From assembly GCF_014648915.1 (NCBI RefSeq), contig NZ_BMSA01000025.1, positions 62,001-126,000 of the forward strand: a stretch of DNA of 64,000 bases. Reading direction: 5' to 3'. A program made the position numbers and the translations under genes. Under the pieces are notes generated by a model. That model saw nothing but the letters and a program-made list of their open reading frames with translations, was not told the DNA's origin and did no database searches. The stretch comes from Streptomyces phaeofaciens (GTDB lineage: Bacteria > Actinomycetota > Actinomycetes > Streptomycetales > Streptomycetaceae). Positions 18,439-26,598 of the stretch are shown piece by piece. Numbering within the stretch: position 1 is the first letter of the stretch; the number at the start of each line of letters is the position of its first letter.

Positions 18439-20142
18439 CTACGGCACCCTGGTTCCGGTGTCCGCCGGCCCGGTCCTGCGGACGTGCAGGACGCTTCCGT
18501 CCAGGGGCAGCGGTACCCGGCCGACCAGGGTGAGGCCCGCGTCGGCGAACAGCCGGGCATAGTGGTCGGCGCGCCGTTCGCGGCCGCCGACGTTGCACAT
18601 CATGTGCAGGTCCCAGGCCGTGGCCAGCGAGGCCGAACCGTCGGCGGGCAGAACGCGTTCGACGACCAGCAGATCGGCGGTGTCGGGCATCGCACGGGCG
18701 CAATGACGCAGGATCTCGCGGCAGCGGTCGTCGTCCCAGTCGTGCAGGACGCGGGACAGGACGTAGACGTCGCCGCCCGCGGGCACGTCCGCGAAGTCGC
18801 CGGCCCGGAAGGTGCACCGTGCCGCGTGACCGGCCGCACCGAGGAGCCGGCGCGCGGTCTCGACGGTGTGCGGGCGCTCCAGCAGGAGGCCGTGCAGGCG
18901 AGGGTGTGCGGAAAGGATTCGGCTCAGCAGTTCCCCGTTGCCCCCCGCGATGTCGACCACCACGGCTCCGTCGTTCGCCTCGGTGAGCACCGGGTGTGCG
19001 GGCAGCGGGTCGAACATCCGTGAACCGGCGGCCATCGACAGGTCGAAGAGTTCGGCGAGTTCGGGATCGCGGGCGAAGTGATCGAAGTGGTTCTCGCCGA
19101 AGCGGTGTTCGAAGGCGACCTGTCCCGTGCGTACGGTGTGCTCGAGCGCGGCGAAGGACTCGTAGAACGGGCCCCCGTACATCAGTGCCAGCGGCCGCAT
19201 CGACCCTTCGACGTCCGCGCGCAGCAGCCGGCCGGTGTCCGTGAGGCGGAAGCCGTCGCGGCCCTCGCTCACCACACCCAGCATGGTGAGGTAGCGCAGC
19301 AGAGTGGCCAGGTTCGGCGCGAGGACACCGACGTCTCGTGCCAGTTCCGCCACGTCGACGCCTCGCCACTCGTCCATCGCGTCGGCCACCTCAAGCCGGG
19401 CGAACGCGGCGAGGGCCTGCGTCGTCCACGCCCCGGTCAGCAGACGCAGCAGGGCCTCCGCGGGCTGCCGCACACGGTGCTCGTCGAGGTGGGCGGCGAG
19501 GACGTCGCTGTGGTCACCGGGGACGTACAGCTCCATGCGCCGGTATCCGGCCTTCGCCTCGGCGGGCGCGGTGAAGTAGAACACCGTGCCGTTCTCGTGC
19601 GGGTTGTAGCCGCCGCCGTCGGGGGTGGCGCCGTACCGCCCGAAGGTCGCGCACAGGCCGCGCAGCACCAGCGAGTCCGGTGCCTCGACCTCGAAGGCGA
19701 CATGCGCCTCGTGCTGCCGTTCCCGCTCGTGTGCGGCGACCGTGTCGAGGTCCGACCCCGGCGGCACGGTCAGCGCGAACACTTCGACCGAGCGCAGCGC
19801 CCCGTCCAGGCACTCCACCGCCGGGCGCAGAACACCGACGTCGAGATCCGCCGCACTCCGTCCGTGCCGTTCGGCCAGACGCCGGCGCACGACGACGCTC
19901 GGCCGCGGGTTCGCGTCCACCACGAGCCCGCAGTCGGCGAGCGTGGCGTCCAACGCCGCCTCGTCGGGCGGGAAGACGAGCAGCGCCGCGTGCGAGAAGG
20001 CGCAGCGCTCCACCAGCGTCCGCAGCTCCGGGCCGTCGAGCCCGGGGAGCAGGAGCGGAAGCAGGGTGGCGGTGTCCTGTTCCTTGACGAAGTCGACCGT
20101 CGCACGCAGGCGGGACGTTTCGCCCGACAATGCCGTGATCAT
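18439..20142 (-). CDS. O/N-methyltransferase with a long N-terminal extension domain
   Basis: 567 residues, about 230 more than the usual ~340-residue small-molecule O-methyltransferase. Residues ~245-567 are a Methyltransf_2 enzyme: an N-terminal dimerisation/winged-helix part (LATLLRYLTMLGVVSEGRDGFRLTDTGRLLR), SAM motif VVDIAGGNGELLSRIL and the catalytic-base region SRVLHDWDDDRCREIL. The first ~240 residues are not a methyltransferase. They contain AHVAFEVEAPDS, GGGYNPHENGTVFYFTAP and RMELYVPGDH, possibly a VOC-like alpha/beta fold (tentative). The ATG at 20142 has GAGGA upstream. It follows a PobA-like hydroxylase by 83 bp in the same direction, so hydroxylation then methylation of an aromatic substrate is a reasonable guess. 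Confidence 0.82.
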   Translation of the reverse strand: MITALSGETSRLRATVDFVKEQDTATLLPLLLPGLDGPELRTLVERCAFSHAALLVFPPDEAALDATLADCGLVVDANPRPSVVVRRRLAERHGRSAADLDVGVLRPAVECLDGALRSVEVFALTVPPGSDLDTVAAHERERQHEAHVAFEVEAPDSLVLRGLCATFGRYGATPDGGGYNPHENGTVFYFTAPAEAKAGYRRMELYVPGDHSDVLAAHLDEHRVRQPAEALLRLLTGAWTTQALAAFARLEVADAMDEWRGVDVAELARDVGVLAPNLATLLRYLTMLGVVSEGRDGFRLTDTGRLLRADVEGSMRPLALMYGGPFYESFAALEHTVRTGQVAFEHRFGENHFDHFARDPELAELFDLSMAAGSRMFDPLPAHPVLTEANDGAVVVDIAGGNGELLSRILSAHPRLHGLLLERPHTVETARRLLGAAGHAARCTFRAGDFADVPAGGDVYVLSRVLHDWDDDRCREILRHCARAMPDTADLLVVERVLPADGSASLATAWDLHMMCNVGGRERRADHYARLFADAGLTLVGRVPLPLDGSVLHVRRTGPADTGTRVP

Positions 20143-20225
20143 CGCGGGGGATTCCTCATTCCGGGGGTGGGGTGTGCGCGTACGGATGTACGCGGGGTGC
20201 CGAGCGCTGAGAGGGGAGGGAGGGG

Positions 20226-21434
20226 CTATACGCCGACGTACTGCTCGGCGAACCAGTCCTGGTGGCTGCGCGAGGTGCGCAGCGAGGTGAGGCGGGAGCG
20301 GCGCAGGGAGTTGTGGAACAGCGAGTCGCCGTCCGTGCCGGTCGGGCCGTGCAGCAGCCCGATCATCCAGTGCGAGAACTGCTGCGCACGCCAGATGTGC
20401 GTCAGGCACCGTGCCGAGTAGGCGTCGAGACCCTCGGGGTCTTGGGCGGTGAGGTCGTCGATCAGGGCGCGGGCCAGGACCGCCGCTTCGAGGACCGCGA
20501 GGTTGGCGCCCTTCGCGGCGGACGGACTGATCAGACCGGCGGCGTCGCCCACGAGGAACAGCGCGCCGTGGCGCAGCGGTTCGAGCACGTCGGACTCCAG
20601 GTCGACGACACAGCGCTGCACGACGCGGCCGCGGCGCAGCGGGCCGTACTCCCGCGCCCGCATCCGCAGTTCCAGCTCGTCCCAGATCCGCTCCTCGGAC
20701 CAGGCGTCGGCCGGGGTGCCGCGCTCGCACTGCAGGTAGTAGCGGGTGACCTCGCTGGTGCGGGCCATGTGCCCGGCGAACCCGCGCTCGTGCACCGCGT
20801 AGCCGACTGCGTCCAGACTGGGCGGCGCCTCGGCGAGCAGACCGAGCCAGGTCACGCCGTGATCGCGGTGGTGGCGGACCGTGCCGGCCGGCAGCGAACG
20901 GCGGGCCGCACCGTGCCGCCCGTCGCAGCCCGCCACGTACCGCGCGCGCCACAGGCCGGGCCGCCCGTCGGCCTCGCGCACGGCCACCTCGGGCCGCTCA
21001 GTGTCGGCGTCGCGCACGGCGACGGCCTCACTGCCGAAACGAATCTCTCCACCACGATCCAGAAACCGCGTCACCAGGTCGGCCACCAGATGCTGTTGGG
21101 GGTAGACGGTGTGCCGCTCGCCCTGCGCGAGTCCGCTGTAGTCCAGCCGGAACCGGCCGTCCTCGGTGCGGAACTCGCAGGTGCTGTGGAGCTGCCCGCG
21201 CTTGTGCAGCCCCTCGGCGAGGCCGTGCCGTTCCAGGATCCGTACGGTCTCGGCGGCCAGGAACCCGGCCCGTGCCCGCGCCTGCACCTGCGTGCGCTCG
21301 GCCCGCTCCAGGACGACGCAGGCGATCCCCCGGTCCAGCAGGATGTTGCCGAGCACGAGCCCGGCCGGCCCGGCCCCGAGGACGACCACATCGGCCGCGT
21401 GGTCACCCGGTCGTTGACTTTTCGTGTCTCTCAC
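20226..21434 (-). CDS. FAD-dependent aromatic hydroxylase, PobA-like
   Basis: 402 residues with the class-A flavoprotein hydroxylase signatures: GxGxxG as VVLGAGPAGLVLG, an internal ARYVAGCDGRHGAARR (DG motif) and FLVGDAAGLISPSAAKGANLAV (GD motif). The C-terminal WRAQQFSHWMIGLLH block is close to 4-hydroxybenzoate 3-monooxygenase. It should hydroxylate an aromatic acid using NAD(P)H and O2. The GTG at 21434 has no ribosome site. An AT-rich TAGTAT hexamer ends 8 bp before it, so the message may be leaderless. It is the first gene of a pair with the methyltransferase. Confidence 0.88.
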   Translation of the reverse strand: MRDTKSQRPGDHAADVVVLGAGPAGLVLGNILLDRGIACVVLERAERTQVQARARAGFLAAETVRILERHGLAEGLHKRGQLHSTCEFRTEDGRFRLDYSGLAQGERHTVYPQQHLVADLVTRFLDRGGEIRFGSEAVAVRDADTERPEVAVREADGRPGLWRARYVAGCDGRHGAARRSLPAGTVRHHRDHGVTWLGLLAEAPPSLDAVGYAVHERGFAGHMARTSEVTRYYLQCERGTPADAWSEERIWDELELRMRAREYGPLRRGRVVQRCVVDLESDVLEPLRHGALFLVGDAAGLISPSAAKGANLAVLEAAVLARALIDDLTAQDPEGLDAYSARCLTHIWRAQQFSHWMIGLLHGPTGTDGDSLFHNSLRRSRLTSLRTSRSHQDWFAEQYVGV

Positions 21435-21439
21435 GGAGG

Positions 21440-21485
21440 CAGATACTAAATAGCCAAAAGTCTTTGATCGCACCAAAATCACCCG
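21440..21485 (-). promoter_or_regulatory. AT-rich promoter region of the PobA-like/methyltransferase pair
   Basis: On the minus strand the segment carries two copies of TTTTGG 19 bp apart and a TAGTAT -10 candidate placed so that transcription could begin at the GTG start. It is far richer in A/T than its surroundings. A regulator site is possible. Confidence 0.4.
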
Positions 21486-21665
21486 AATGCCCGCCCCGAA
21501 CGGCAAAAAGATCACCACTGCGGAGAGGGCGCGGGTCTCGTCGTCGTGCGGCAGCCGAGAGCTTGGCGACACCCGGCAATTACTCCCGAGGTAATCGCAC
21601 CGCCCGACCAGCCTCAGCTACGTTCGGGTCATCGCCCACACCCCCGGAACGCAAGGAGCCCCGTC

Positions 21666-22028
21666 GTGCCCGCTTACGGCTTCGCTCATCTCCGCAGCCG
21701 CCGGAATCACTCCGACATCATCGAATACCTGGAGCGCATCCAGGCAACCCTCGACCCCTTCGCCGGCCGCTTCGTCATCCACGGTCCGCCGGTCGAAGTC
21801 GTAGAAGGTACGTGGCCCGGCAGCATGGTGTTGATCGAGTTCCCCGGCCTGGCCGAAGCCCGCGCCTGGTACGACTCTCCCGCTTACCGGGCCATCCTGA
21901 GTCTGCGTACCGACCACGTGGAGGGCGACCTGGTGCTGATCGAGGGCGTCGGTCCGCACTACGACCCGGCTGAGCGAGCTCGCACGTTGCGGACAGAAGC
22001 CGACCGAGCGGGCCGGTCGACCAGGTGA
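21666..22028 (+). CDS. DUF1330 family protein
   Basis: 120 residues from a GTG with AAGGAG seven bases upstream. The DUF1330 pattern is clear: YGFAHLRSRR at the start, IIEYLERIQATLDPFAGRFVIHG, then VEVVEGTWPGSMVLIEFPGLAEARAWYDSPAYRAIL. These are small ferredoxin-like-fold proteins of the dimeric alpha/beta-barrel group with no agreed function. It is divergent from the PobA-like gene, with 231 bp between them. Confidence 0.85.
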   Translation: MPAYGFAHLRSRRNHSDIIEYLERIQATLDPFAGRFVIHGPPVEVVEGTWPGSMVLIEFPGLAEARAWYDSPAYRAILSLRTDHVEGDLVLIEGVGPHYDPAERARTLRTEADRAGRSTR

Positions 22029-22049
22029 TGACCACCACAACCAGAGCTG

Positions 22050-22205
22050 TCACGCGGGCCGTTGAGCCGGAAGCATCTTGGTGAACCGGGTGACGGGACG
22101 CTCCAGGCGTTCGCCGTCCACGACGAGGTCGACGGGCTCGTCGTAGAAGGCGAGGGGCCCTTCGACCGCGCCCACGCCCTCGCCGGGCCCCTTGGCATCG
22201 TTCAT
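22050..22205 (-). CDS. Small hypothetical protein (51 residues)
   Basis: An ATG at 22205 opens a 51-codon frame, reading MNDAKGPGEGVGAVEGP then LAFYDEPVDLVVDGERLER and ending LPAQRPA. Third-position GC is high and the sequence looks protein-like. No ribosome site is evident, and its start is only 13 bp from the divergent methyltransferase start, so transcription signals would have to overlap. It could be real or chance. Confidence 0.4.
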   Translation of the reverse strand: MNDAKGPGEGVGAVEGPLAFYDEPVDLVVDGERLERPVTRFTKMLPAQRPA

Positions 22206-22218
22206 CTAGGCTGGCGCG

Positions 22219-23070
22219 GTGACTGATGAGCAGGAGCGGGTGCAGCCGTCGGGAGTGTGGGCCACGGCGGTGGGGGTGGCCCGAGTGCGGGCGCTGGAGA
22301 CCGAGCGGGAGAACGCGCTGTTCCGCGACCCACTGGCACAGGCCTTCGCCACCGCCGGCGGCCTGTGGCCCTCCTCCCCGCAGCCGCCCGACGACGAGGC
22401 CGCGCGACGCCGTCGGCTGGCCGTGTCGTTCTCCATCGTCATCAGGACGAAATTCCTCGACGACTTGCTGCGGCAGGCCTCCGCGTCCGGGGTCCGGCAG
22501 GTCGTGCTGCTCGGCGCCGGCATGGACAGCCGGGCCTTCCGGATGGACTGGCCCGAGGGCACCCGGCTGTTCGAGGTCGACACCGCCGCGCCACTGGCCT
22601 TCAAGGCTTCGGTGCTGCGCCAGGAACGTGCCGTTGCACGCTGCGAGCGGATCACCGTCGCGGTGGACCTGCGTGAGGACTGGCCGGGCGCGCTGGCCGC
22701 CGCAGGGCACGATCCGGCCGTGCCGACCGCGTGGATCGCCGAGGGTCTACTGATCTATCTCCCCGAGGACGCGGTGGAGCTCCTGCTGGCCCGGATCAGC
22801 ACGCTGTCGGCCGCAGGCAGTCGGATGGGGCTGACATTGGGCTCGCGCGGCGTGATCGAGCGCTTCGGCTCGGACGCCGCGCCGGGATCGGCGGCATCCA
22901 TGTGGGTCTCGGAGATGCCCGACGACCCGCTGGGCTGGCTGGCCGGGCACGGCTGGGAGGCCGACAGTCACACCCTGCACGAGCGCGCCGCCGCCTACGG
23001 CCGCCCGATCGGCACCCCGCCGCAGCACGAGGAGCGGCCCGGCGGACTGATCTCGGCAGTCCGCCGGTAG
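22219..23070 (+). CDS. Class I SAM-dependent methyltransferase, LCM (leucine carboxymethyltransferase) family
   Basis: 283 residues matching the actinobacterial LCM-type methyltransferases: VWATAVGVARVRALET and NALFRDPLAQAFA at the N-terminus, a SAM-binding VVLLGAGMDSRAFRMDWP, TRLFEVDTAAPLAFKASVL, and AWIAEGLLIYLPEDAVELLL. Mycobacterial relatives are numerous, but few have known substrates. The GTG at 22219 was chosen from the family's usual N-terminus. The 215 bp after the stop hold a WD40-like relic rather than another gene. Confidence 0.88.
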   Translation: MTDEQERVQPSGVWATAVGVARVRALETERENALFRDPLAQAFATAGGLWPSSPQPPDDEAARRRRLAVSFSIVIRTKFLDDLLRQASASGVRQVVLLGAGMDSRAFRMDWPEGTRLFEVDTAAPLAFKASVLRQERAVARCERITVAVDLREDWPGALAAAGHDPAVPTAWIAEGLLIYLPEDAVELLLARISTLSAAGSRMGLTLGSRGVIERFGSDAAPGSAASMWVSEMPDDPLGWLAGHGWEADSHTLHERAAAYGRPIGTPPQHEERPGGLISAVRR

Positions 23071-23104
23071 AGCGCCTCCCGGTTCCGGTCCGCCTGCGGA
23101 ACAC

Positions 23105-23227
23105 CGCCAACGCCTCACCGAACTCCGGGGCGCGGTCTCCGCGGTGGCCTTCTCCTCCGACGGCACCGGCTCGGTGCGACTGTGCGGGCATGGTGGTCAA
23201 CCTGCCCTCGGTGTGGCTGACCGATGA
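23105..23227 (+). pseudogene. Relic of a WD40-repeat protein
   Basis: One frame reads RQRLTELRGAVSAVAFSSDG followed by TGSVRLCGHGG before a stop. This matches the core of a WD40 blade (GHxxxVxxVAFSPDG...TVRLWD) with part of the blade deleted and no start codon. It is a fragment left between two intact genes. Confidence 0.45.
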
Positions 23228-23284
23228 TTTTTGCGCGCCGTGTTGGTCTGTACGCCGAATACCGACTCACGGGAGGCTGACGCC

Positions 23285-23848
23285 ATGCGGAAACTGACCT
23301 TCGCCATGAACATGAGCCTGGACGGCTACATCGCCGCGCCCGGCGACGACCTCGGCTGGAGCGTGCCGAGCGACGAGCTGTTCCAGTGGTGGTCCGACCG
23401 GGTGGCCACGACGGGCCTGGCGCTGTACGGGCGCAAGTTGTGGGAGGCGATGAGCTCCCACTGGCCGACCGCCGACAAGCAGCCGGGTGCCACACCCGCG
23501 GCGATCGAGTTCGCCGGCCGCTGGCGGGACATGCCGAAGGTGGTGTTCTCCTCCACGACCAGCACGGTCGACTGGAACACCCGTCTGGTCACCGGCGATG
23601 CGGTCACCGAGATCACCAGGCTCAAGGCCGACGACGGCGGCCCCATGGACATCGGCGGTGCCACACTCGCCGCGGCCGCCATGCGGGCCGGGCTGATCGA
23701 CGACTACGCGATCGTCACCCATCCGGTCCTGGTGGGCGGCGGCACGCCGTTCTTCACCGCCCTGGACCACTGGGTGAACCTGAGCCTGGTGGAGACCCGG
23801 ACGTTTCCCGGCGGCATCGTACTGACCAGGTACGAGACCAGGCGCTGA
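23285..23848 (+). CDS. Dihydrofolate reductase family protein (RibD C-terminal domain)
   Basis: 187 residues. The family's opening strand is present (LTFAMNMSLDGYIAAPGDDLGW), as are LALYGRKLWEAM, PKVVFSSTTSTVDWNTRL and the nucleotide-binding DIGGATLAAAAMRAGLIDDYAIVTHPVLVGGGTPFF. It is expected to be an NADPH-dependent reductase; most such actinobacterial proteins lack an assigned substrate. The ATG has GGGAGG at eight bases. Confidence 0.9.
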   Translation: MRKLTFAMNMSLDGYIAAPGDDLGWSVPSDELFQWWSDRVATTGLALYGRKLWEAMSSHWPTADKQPGATPAAIEFAGRWRDMPKVVFSSTTSTVDWNTRLVTGDAVTEITRLKADDGGPMDIGGATLAAAAMRAGLIDDYAIVTHPVLVGGGTPFFTALDHWVNLSLVETRTFPGGIVLTRYETRR

Positions 23849-23944
23849 GTGCCCGACGACGCATCGTGCGGCCCCGGCCTGGCCGCCATCGCCAACGCCA
23901 ACGCCCTGCGCGTCGGCGACCACCCGATCGAACGGCTGGGCTGA
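23849..23944 (+). other. Short frame directly behind the DHFR-family gene, possibly a gene-end relic
   Basis: A GTG immediately follows the TGA of the previous gene and opens 31 codons containing GLAAIANANALRVGDHPIERLG. The composition is protein-like, as at the C-terminus of a larger enzyme, but there is no ribosome site of its own. I could not identify it. Confidence 0.25.
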
Positions 23945-23968
23945 GCACAACGAGCCGGCCCGCCTTGC

Positions 23969-25009
23969 TCACACGTTGTCCCCGGGAAGGCCCGCCGCCC
24001 GGGTTTCGGAGTCGGTCAGCGGCTCCAACTCCCCCTGCGTGTCGAGCCGGTAGACCAGCACCAGGGCGGGGCCCACCAGAACGACCGCGACGATCGTCAC
24101 GATGCCCAGCCAGCGCAGCGTGTGCGCGGCGCCGGCCCCCTCGGCCACCGTCAGTGTGGTCGGCAGCAGATAGGGCCGCTGCGCGAACCCCCAGGCCACG
24201 ATGGCCAGGGCAACCGTGGCCACCGCGGTGTGCCGTGACCAGCGGTGCGCGCGGATCAGCAGCAGCACGACCGTCAGTACGCCGAAGCACGCTGCCAGGA
24301 TCACCATCAGCAGGCCCAGGCCCCGGGTCATCCCGTGCCAGACGTAGGGGGCGTCGTCGTGGGTGACCGGCAGGGCGATCGCCGCCAGCACCACCACCGC
24401 GCCGAAGGCGATCAGGGCCCGCAGCCGGAAGTGGTCGACGAGGTCGTCCGCACCGAACCGGCGCGCGTCCGCGACCAGGAAGACCGCCCCGAGGAACGCG
24501 GTGGCCGCGATGGCGAGCAGACCCGCGAGGATCGACGTCGGGTTGGCCCACACATGCGCGGTGGCGGGCGTGCCCACCGCCACCCGGCCCGAGGCGATGC
24601 CGCCGAGGACGGAGCCGAGGAAGTACGGCGTGATGAGCGAGGCGACGGCGAACACCGCCCCGTACACGCGCCGTCGGGCCAGCCGCCTGCTCGGCTTGCG
24701 CAGCGCGAACCCGGCACCGCGCAGCACCATCCCGACGGCCGCGAGGACCAATGGCAGCCACAGGGCGGTGAACACGGCCTGGAACGTCGTCGGGAAGCCG
24801 GTCCACATCAGGACGAGCACGAAGATCAGCCAGACGTTGTTGACCTCCCACACGGGCGCCATGGCGTGGTCGATCAGCCGGCGCACCCGCTTGCCCCGGT
24901 CCGCGCCGCCCGCCAGCAGGTCCCAGAAACCCGCTCCGTAGTCGGTGCCACCGCCGCAGGCGTAGGCGGCGATCACCACGACGAGGACCCAGGCCATGAC
25001 GTCCGCCAT
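23969..25009 (-). CDS. cydB: Cytochrome bd-type ubiquinol oxidase subunit II
   Basis: 346 residues and eight to nine hydrophobic segments. It begins MADVMAWVLVVVIAAYACGGGTDYGAGFWDLLAGG, the family's first helix and quinol-oxidase subunit II signature, followed by the conserved MAPVWEVNNVWLIFVLVLMWTGFP. It pairs with CydA to reduce O2 to water with quinol electrons in the cytoplasmic membrane. Its ATG overlaps the cydA TGA by one base (TGATG), so the two are translationally coupled. No cydDC genes are adjacent. Confidence 0.95.
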   Translation of the reverse strand: MADVMAWVLVVVIAAYACGGGTDYGAGFWDLLAGGADRGKRVRRLIDHAMAPVWEVNNVWLIFVLVLMWTGFPTTFQAVFTALWLPLVLAAVGMVLRGAGFALRKPSRRLARRRVYGAVFAVASLITPYFLGSVLGGIASGRVAVGTPATAHVWANPTSILAGLLAIAATAFLGAVFLVADARRFGADDLVDHFRLRALIAFGAVVVLAAIALPVTHDDAPYVWHGMTRGLGLLMVILAACFGVLTVVLLLIRAHRWSRHTAVATVALAIVAWGFAQRPYLLPTTLTVAEGAGAAHTLRWLGIVTIVAVVLVGPALVLVYRLDTQGELEPLTDSETRAAGLPGDNV

Positions 25010-26517
25010 CAGTGGTCATCTCCCGGGCGGCCTTCGGACGGCCCGGTGCCCGGTCCGCTGCCGGACGGTACACCGGCGGTCGCCGCGCCGGCCCCGGGCC
25101 GGGGCCGGGGTCCGTACGGGGTGTCGGTCTCGGGATCGAGGGCGGCCGCCGCTCCGGCCGCGGCCTCGTCGGCCACCCTCCACCGGGTGCGCATCTTCAG
25201 CAGGACCGCCAGGAACGAGCCGAAGACCGCGACGTACACGACCACGACGACGCCGAGCATGGTCCAGATCCCCCCGGCCCGCGTCTGGGTGACGGCCTCG
25301 GACACGCGCATGTGGTGGTAGACGATCCAGGGCTGGCGGCCGACCTCCGTGGCGATCCAGCCGCACTCGACGGTCACCAGGCAGGCCACGCCGGCGAACG
25401 AGGCGCAGCGCAGGAACCAACGGTTGTCGGGCATGTCCCGGTGGCGCCACCAGAGCCACGCGTACCAGAGGGCCAGCAGGATCAGCACGCTGCCGATCAT
25501 CGCCATGACGTCGAAGCAGAAGTGCACGAGCGTCGCCTCGGCCGCGGTCGGACGGTTCTCGGCCGGTACCGAGGTCAGTCCGGTCACCTTGGTGTCGGGG
25601 CTGAACCCGGCCAGGATCGAGTCCAGTTGCGGAATCCTGATGCCGCCTGAGACGGACCCGTCGGAGTGCAGCCGGCCGAAGACGTACTCGGGCACGTGGG
25701 TGTCGGTCTTCCAGACGATCTCCATGGCCGCGAACTTCACCGGCTGCTTCTGGAACACCGAACGGGCGGCGGAGTCACCGAGGAAGCCCTGGATCGGCGT
25801 CAGGATCGCGGCGACGGTGAACGGCACCGTGAAGCCCAGCTTGTGGTAGCGGTCACGGCGGCCCCGCAGCCAGCCGACCGCGTACACACCGGCGACCACG
25901 TACCCGGCCGTCAGGAACATCGCCACGACGAAGTGCCAGTACTCGGTGCCGAGGATCGGTGTGAAGACGGCCCTGCGCACGTCGACGTCGGTCGGATTGC
26001 CCTGGGCGTCGAGGCTGAAACCTTGCGGGGTGTTCATCCACGAGTTGGCGGCGATGATCCCGAACGACCCCATCATGGCGGCCAGCGGCAGCGGCACGGC
26101 CAGCCAGAAATGGGTCCACGGCTTGAGGCGGCGCCAGCCGTAGAGATAGATGGCGATCATGACGGCTTCGAGGAAGAACGCCCATGCCTCCACGCCGAAG
26201 CCCAGGCCGAACACGTCCCCCCAGCGCCCCATCATGCCCGGCCACAACAGCCCGAACTCGAAGGACAGCACGGTGCCCGTGACGACACCGATGGCGAACT
26301 GCACCGCCATCACCGCCGACCAGCGCCGGGCGAGCTTCATCGCCACCGGATCGTCGCGGCGCAGGCCCCGGTAGTGCATGACCAGCGTGATGAAGGGCAG
26401 TGCCACGCCGAAGGGGACGAGCAGGATGTGCGAGGCCAGGGTGAAGGCCATCAACTGGCGGGACGGCAGGAGCTGGGCCGGTGTGTCGGTGGCCAGGTGC
26501 ACTGCTGTGCTGAGCAT
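25009..26517 (-). CDS. cydA: Cytochrome bd-type ubiquinol oxidase subunit I
   Basis: 502 residues. The haem ligand region ASHILLVPFG (His30), GIIAANSWMNTPQGF and the GRQPW quinol-site motif (about 391) are all present. The Q-loop is short, as in the cyanide-insensitive (CioA-like) branch. The ATG at 26517 follows GAGG at five bases; a GTG seven codons upstream is less likely. It lies 81 bp after the NDH-2 gene on the same strand, so NADH, quinone and oxygen are linked by one transcript. Oxygen or redox control is expected, but I found no clear Rex box. Confidence 0.95.
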   Translation of the reverse strand: MLSTAVHLATDTPAQLLPSRQLMAFTLASHILLVPFGVALPFITLVMHYRGLRRDDPVAMKLARRWSAVMAVQFAIGVVTGTVLSFEFGLLWPGMMGRWGDVFGLGFGVEAWAFFLEAVMIAIYLYGWRRLKPWTHFWLAVPLPLAAMMGSFGIIAANSWMNTPQGFSLDAQGNPTDVDVRRAVFTPILGTEYWHFVVAMFLTAGYVVAGVYAVGWLRGRRDRYHKLGFTVPFTVAAILTPIQGFLGDSAARSVFQKQPVKFAAMEIVWKTDTHVPEYVFGRLHSDGSVSGGIRIPQLDSILAGFSPDTKVTGLTSVPAENRPTAAEATLVHFCFDVMAMIGSVLILLALWYAWLWWRHRDMPDNRWFLRCASFAGVACLVTVECGWIATEVGRQPWIVYHHMRVSEAVTQTRAGGIWTMLGVVVVVYVAVFGSFLAVLLKMRTRWRVADEAAAGAAAALDPETDTPYGPRPRPGAGAATAGVPSGSGPGTGPSEGRPGDDH

Positions 26518-26598
26518 AGGTGCCTCGGTGATCTTCACCCGCCTCGGCGGGGAACGCAGGGACAGGACGACGGCGGCGGAGGCGGCCCCCGGCCCGGA

